This document shows, one piece after another, positions 59,512-64,000 of a DNA stretch of 64,000 bases; position 1 is the first letter of the stretch; the number at the start of each line of letters is the position of its first letter. The position numbers were made by a program, and so were the translations under genes. Below the pieces are notes generated by a model. The model did no database searches and was not told where the DNA came from. It worked only from the letters and a program-made list of their open reading frames with translations. The DNA comes from Sophora flavescens (taxonomy: Eukaryota > Streptophyta > Magnoliopsida > Fabales > Fabaceae): positions 135,639,847 through 135,703,846 of the forward strand of contig CM061064.1 of assembly GCA_030762895.1 (NCBI GenBank). Reading direction: 5' to 3'.

Positions 59512-60853
59512 TGATAAGCCTCTAGCTCATCTAGTTTTATAGCTAGTATGACCAGGGTTTTGTGCAAATTATATCGTATTTTCACCCAAATTAGATTAGA
59601 TTGTCCTCAAGCAAGGTTTTGAGTCTCTAGAGTAGTTTTAAATTAATTTAGCTAGTTTTAAGTCAAAATAATACACTTATGGTTATTTCCTTACTTTCAG
59701 GTTAAGTAGAAGCTGAGAAAATAAAGAGCAGAGGTCTCGCCCCGCGAAGGACACGCTCGCCACGCGACCCAGAAGCCTGACTGTTCCAAGAAATTGCTAA
59801 GTCTCTGGTTCGCCTCGCGAAGAAGGTCTCGCCCCGCGAGTCTTGCAAACCTGAAAAAGTCAGAGACGATCACGGCTTGCCCGTGTTGAAGGTCATGGCC
59901 GTGGCAGTTTTGAAGCTGAAGAGTCTCACCTCGCGAGCATCCCTTCGCCTCGCGAATCTGGAAGTCAGAGAGCATCACGGTTAGGCCCTGATGGCCATAA
60001 CGGGCGTAAGGAGAAACTCTTCATATCCTCGCCTCGCGAACAAGTACTTCGCCTCGCGAGAATGCCAAAGGTTGCTGACTGTTCATGAAATTCGCCTCGC
60101 GAATGTGTGCTCGCCTCGCGAGACATCTGAATTCTAATTGTGTATAAAAGGCTGTTCTGAACATTTTTCAAAGACTTTTGCTTCTCCAACTTTCTGATAT
60201 ACATTTTTCTCTGTGATTTCGTTTTTGCCATGTAGCACTAAGTCCTAGGATTAATCTACTGTTTGAGGATCCTATATACTTGAGGTTATGTAAATCCCTA
60301 TTTTAATTGCTTTTCCCTCTTCAATACCATACTTTGTATTTCTGTTTGCTTAATTCAGGAGTATATTGTATTGTATTGATTTATTTCTGGTGATATCATG
60401 TTCCTATAATTAATCGCATCTGCTTAATTTGCGTGTGTACATTTCGTGTTCGCTTAGTTCACGAAGGGCTTAATCCCGTTTGCTTAATTCGGGAATAGGG
60501 ACATGTATCTGTGGTAGTAGTTTCGCTTGTAAATTGCTACTACAACCGGGAGGGGATAAGAGCCTGCTTAGGGCTTGGGATTACATTAACCAAGGATAGT
60601 TGGGAATTCTTGACAGTAGATTAATCGTTGTTTGATAATTGATAATCCCCTTTTCAACTGCCTTGTTTTTGATTGCTCTGTTTTGTTTGTTTCTTATTTG
60701 CACTCCAATCCAAACCCCCCCCCCCCCCCCAAAACTGATTTTTGTGAAAGATAATATTCTCAGAGTCCTTGAGAGACGACATCCGAGTTGTCGCACTATA
60801 CTACAGTTTTAAACCCGCTCGTCCTTTTTGGCGCGTGCGCGACAGCGCGACCA
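59512..60853 (+). repeat. right LTR of Athila-like element
   Basis: 1,342 bp. Differences from the left LTR include several G/A or C/T changes at CpG sites inside the TCGCGA array, a few other substitutions around 60160-60235 and a shorter A-run (four against seven) after the 16 C. Confidence 0.93.
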
Positions 60854-60916
60854 AAATTCCATTGGGCTCATATTATTCTCGTTGAAAAGTTGACTTACCC
60901 CCCTTGGATCATATCA
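60854..60916 (-). repeat. solo LTR, right part
   Basis: From the Athila border to GGATCATATCA at 60916. AAAGA at 60917-60921 is the right target duplication. Confidence 0.68.
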
Positions 60917-60921
60917 AAAGA

Positions 60922-62652
60922 GCAAAGGCAAAGATCAAGGAATCATCAAGACAATATCTTAAAGGAGAAATTAGATTTAAGTCTTAGATGATTTGTAATA
61001 GATGTAATCTCTTATTCACAAATAGATGTTTTGAAATGATGCATGAAAGAAAATCAATTTTCATAACCTGCATTAAAATGAATAAGTTTTCGTTAATGAA
61101 AATGATTTTTGGAAATGGAAGCGCTCGTCAACCACTGAAGTAATAGAAGCGCTCGTCCAACACTGAAGTAATAGAAGCGCTCGTCCAACACTGAAGTAAT
61201 AGAAGCGCTCGTCCAACACTGAAGTAATAGAAGCGCTTGTCCAACAAAAGTGAAAGAAGCGCTCGTCCACTGAAGTGACAGTAGTGCTCGTCCACTAAAG
61301 TGACAGAGGTGCTCATCCACTATAGTGATACAAGCGCTCGTCCACTAAAGTGACAGAAGCGCTCGTCCACGGAAGTGATAGAAGTGCTCGTCCATTAAGG
61401 TGACAGAAGCGCTCGTCCACACAAGTCTTTGGACTTGCTAAGATCTTAATGAGAAGATCCGTCCAATGACATGGCATATGGAGCTCGTCTACTAGCCTGT
61501 CCAAATGTAAAATCTTAATGGATAGATGGACGCGGTTATTTTCAAGATGGATGCGAATTCTAAAAGAACCGATGTAGAATCTTATTTCAAGAACCAGAAT
61601 CAAGAAAAGAGATTCTGTTATCAGATCCAAATCTGTTTTGATTGATCCCAACGACTATAACTTGTTTTCTATATAAAGAGGGATCAAAGGAACACTTTTT
61701 ACGAATATAACATATCATAGTTTTACGAAATCAATTTGAGAAATCAATTGTGAAAATCATTCATCATCTTTCTTGAGCTTATTGTGAAAAGAGTGTTTCG
61801 TTCTCATAAGTGCTTCAATTTGTTTATCTGACTATTGAGAGTTAAGAATCGATTTTTGTTTTACTTTCGATTGTAAAGAGAGAGGGAGTCTCTCTGAGTG
61901 ATTAGGGTGAGGTATCCCTAAGGAAGAACATTGAGGCTCTTCACAAGAGTGTGGTATCTCGAGATAAAGGAGTGCTCTGTGGTGTAAAGGTTTTTCAAGC
62001 TAGCTGGCTAAAGCTTGTTGTGTTAGTGTGTGGAGTAGGGACTGGATGTAGGTAATGATGGTGGTGGCCGAACCAGGGATAAATCTGGTTGTGTGGTATC
62101 TCTAAACTCAAACTCCTTATTTTCGGTTTATGATCAAGAACCTGTGATTTTGATGTTTAAAGTTCAATATAATTTATGTTCTTGATTTGTATAAACTATA
62201 TTGAAACCCGAGTCCGTTTGTAATCAAGTCTGTATTATCTGCTTTCAAAACTGAGTTGATCAAAACCATTCTTGATTGCTGAAATTGAACTAAAACTGAA
62301 ACTGAAACCTGCAAGTTTGTTCTTGATTGTTAATGCTTGTATCTGAAACTTGCATAACTTGTTCTTAATCTTTAAAGGTTCAATCAGTTTCTGTATTTTG
62401 TTATTATTGAGTTTTGAACCTGAACCTATTCTGAATTATTCTTTCTGAATTAATCTTTCTCAAGAATCAACCTTTCTTATCTTCATCGTCTTCCAATTCA
62501 AGACTTATATAAACCCTTCATTGATTTTGTAAAAGATCCTGAGGCCCCAAATCCACAACTCTGATTTGAAAAGTTTGTGAAAAGTTTTTAAGAGGGAAAT
62601 ATTTTTTGAAAAGTCAATTCACCCCCCTTCTTGAGTCGTTGAAGCCAAAACA
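60922..62652 (+). repeat. 5' LTR of plus-strand copia element, main part
   Basis: Contains the tandem array at 61119-61424, a TATA-like CTATATAAAGAGG near 61668, and ends after CAATTCACCCCCCTTCTTGA, the usual Sirevirus LTR ending, at about 62652. ACAAGTCTTTGGACTTGCT near 61423 also occurs, inverted, in the LTR at 10458-11959, so the two elements are related. Confidence 0.75.
61119..61424. repeat. 12-copy tandem repeat (24-28 bp) in copia LTR
   Basis: Units share GAAGCGCTCGTCCA. The first five are spaced exactly 28 bp (61121, 61149, 61177, 61205, 61233), and three of them are identical. The remaining seven are shorter and more varied (CACTAAAGTGACA linkers). The array lies about 240 bp upstream of the TATA-like sequence. 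ORFs here just translate the repeat. Confidence 0.93.
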
Positions 62653-62656
62653 ACAA

Positions 62657-62669
62657 TTGGTATTAGAGC
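62657..62669 (+). other. primer-binding site of plus-strand copia element
   Basis: TTGGTATTAGAGC, the initiator-Met site with one C-to-T change. Confidence 0.8.
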
Positions 62670-62704
62670 TAAACTTTTAGGTTTGGCTTAACAGCTATAA
62701 GAGT

Positions 62705-64000
62705 ATGGCTTACAATGACTGTTTAAATGAAGGGGCTTCCCTTGATAAGGAAAGAAAGGATGATAATCTTTCTTGAGGCAGCATGTGTAGACATTTGGGA
62801 TGCAGTAGAAAATGGACCATTTGTCCCCTCTACTATAGATGCTAATGGTGTTCCAAGAAATACGCCTAAAACTGAATGGAATGAGGATGATAAGAAAAGA
62901 TTTCAATATAATGCACATGCTAAGAATATTATAACATCTGCTTTAAGCCGTGATGAGTTTTTCAGGGTTTCAAATTGCAAATCAGCAAAGGAGATGTGGG
63001 ATACATTGCAAGTAACACATGAAGGAACCACAAACGTCAAAAGAGCAAGAATGAACACCCTCACACATGAGTATGAGCTGTTCAGAATGAATCGAGGAGA
63101 ACCTATGACTGAAATGCAAAAGAGATTCACACACATTGTAAATCAATTGGCTGGTCTTGGAAAAGCTATATCAAATGAGGATCAAATTAACAAAGTAATG
63201 AGATGCTTGAGCAGGGAATGGAAACCTAAAGTCACTGCAATCTCAGAATCTAGAGACCTCTCATCAATGACCATTGCCACATTGTTTGGAAAATTGTAAG
63301 AACATGAATTGGAGTTGAACAGACTGAATGAGAGTGAAGAAACTGATAAAATAAAGAAGGGATTGGCTCTGAAATCACAAGTTAGAGAATTAAAAGATAG
63401 CGATGATGATAATACAGAACAAGAGGCTGAATCTGAAGAAGAGATGGGAATGCTAGTTAGAAAATTCAAGAACTTCCTAAAGAAGAAAGACAAATTCAAA
63501 AGAAAGCCATCCATCTTTCATAAAAGTAATTTCAGCAAAGGTGACAACTCTTCCAACAACATCACATGCTATGAATATGGAAAGATTGGCCACATGAAGC
63601 TTGACAGTCCAAAACTGCAAAAGAAGCACAAAACATAAAAGTTTGACTCAAAGTACAAGAAGTGGAAAAAACCAAGAAAGGCCTACATTGCTTGGGATGA
63701 TAATGATCTAGAATCCACTGACGAATCTGAATCTGAGGAGGCAAACCTGTGTTTGATGGCCAGCAATCATAGTGATTCAGAAAGTGAAGTAAGTTCTAAT
63801 TATCAACCTTCTTATGATGAATTGCAAAATGCTTTTGAAGAACTTCATAAAGAATCCATCAGACTTGCTAGATTGCTAACTAAGTCTAAGAAAACCATCA
63901 AATGCCTAGAAGAGAAAAATTCTATTTTAAGCAAAGAGGTAGATGAATTAAAAACAGAAAATTGTGCTTTAAAAGAAAGATTGGCTACTGTTTTGGAGCA
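62705..64000 (+). pseudogene. copia gag (Sirevirus type), broken, runs off window
   Basis: Starts MAYNDCLNEGASLDK, after which the expected PPLFDGENYPYWK-type segment is missing. The frame then shifts to ERMIIFLEAACVDIWDAVEN, GPFVPSTIDANG, KRFQYNAHAKNIITSALSRD and VMRCLSREWKPKVTAISESR (UBN2 domain). TAA at 63297-63299 interrupts GKL/EHELEL, and a second stop comes at 63636-63638. The zinc knuckle reads CYEYGKIGHMKLDSP, with two of three Cys replaced by Tyr and Ser. The C-terminal coiled coil (KCLEEKNSILSKEVDELKTE) continues to the edge. Non-functional. Confidence 0.85.

Larger units (their letters stand above)
51127..60853 (+). mobile_element. Athila-like Ty3/gypsy retrotransposon, 9.7 kb, structurally complete
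   Basis: LTRs 51127-52471 and 59512-60853 (TGATAAGCCTCT..GCGACCA), primer site TGGCGCCGTTGCCGGGGA, gag, protease, reverse transcriptase, RNase H, integrase, a 1.5 kb region after pol, then polypurine tract and LTR. Primer sequence and protein motifs (GDQRTLRQLAAPD in gag, DLGAS protease, TRTNDAQIVSKF in integrase) place it in the Athila lineage. Flanking 5-mers are GGGTT and AAATT, not a clean duplication. The LTRs differ at only about ten sites by eye, so insertion looks recent, yet gag and pol contain many frame breaks. Confidence 0.92.
49946..64000 (+). mobile_element. plus-strand Sirevirus-like copia element, 5' LTR and gag, runs off window
   Basis: The 5' LTR starts near 49946 (TGACTTAGAGATTTTGATA), is split by the solo LTR at 50121-60916, and ends near 62652. 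A primer site (62657-62669) and gag (62705-64000 and beyond) follow. The left end is inferred from a change in sequence character and a TG start, not from a paired LTR. pol lies beyond the window. Confidence 0.7.

Noticed and set aside
23244..59530. TRIM and Athila LTRs both start TGATAAGC on the plus strand
   Set aside because: The TRIM lies on the minus strand, so its TGATAAGC is the complement of its LTR end; the likeness is coincidental.
51122..60858. Target duplication for the Athila-like element
   Set aside because: Flanks GGGTT and AAATT do not match, and shifting the LTR ends by a few bases does not help.
1..64000. CRISPR arrays, bacterial-type operons, tRNA or rRNA genes
   Set aside because: The window is plant nuclear DNA; tandem arrays lie in LTRs and have no CRISPR features, and no complete tRNA or rRNA gene was seen.

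Overview
The window is plant nuclear DNA, almost certainly from an angiosperm and most likely a eudicot. It shows multi-exon genes with GT..AG introns, AT-rich spacers, Sirevirus-like Ty1/copia elements, an Athila-like Ty3/gypsy element, a CACTA transposon with subterminal GCGACGG repeats, a TRIM and an RTE/L1-type LINE tail. The family cannot be fixed from sequence alone; a legume is a guess. I found one convincing host gene, the checkpoint clamp subunit RAD1 (seven coding exons, 15,803-25,104, about 304 codons). Nearly everything else is transposable element sequence, much of it nested.

Layout. 1-8,952: minus-strand LTR element with very long (4.39 kb) LTRs and a 3.6 kb interior without recognisable genes (LARD-like), cut by the left window edge. 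It sits inside the 3' part of a plus-strand Sirevirus-like copia element, whose envelope-like ORF and 3' LTR follow (8,953-about 11,959). 11,960-14,366: AT-rich DNA with no gene seen. 14,384-15,124: 5'-truncated LINE with a perfect 17-bp target duplication. 15,803-25,104: RAD1. Its third intron is 7.7 kb and holds a decayed copia element, a gag-only LTR element (TR-GAG-like) and a TRIM with a perfect 5-bp target duplication. 25,627-32,184: minus-strand copia element with a truncated reverse transcriptase.

32,185-49,945: remains of another minus-strand copia element (envelope-like N-terminus, gag, primer site, part of the 5' LTR). Its gag is split by a 15.2 kb composite insertion (34,027-49,207) flanked by CACAG duplications. 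That insertion is made of several copies of one LTR family, one of them inverted, and one copy is split by an 11.8 kb CACTA transposon (36,078-47,882, target duplication GAC) with two transposon genes. About 49,946-64,000: a plus-strand copia element running off the right edge. Its 5' LTR is split by a solo LTR (50,121-60,916, duplication AAAGA), itself split by a complete Athila-like element (51,127-60,853) whose LTRs are nearly identical but whose genes are broken.

How the parts relate. RAD1 is the only gene expected to serve the host, as part of the 9-1-1 DNA-damage clamp. The rest records a layered series of insertions whose order can be read from who interrupts whom. No undescribed gene system was found. 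The most notable signals are the nesting itself, the non-coding 4.4 kb LTR element with intact replication signals, a composite LTR cluster sharing one target duplication, and the recurrence in unrelated LTR families of short palindromic or tandem arrays just upstream of the LTR TATA box.
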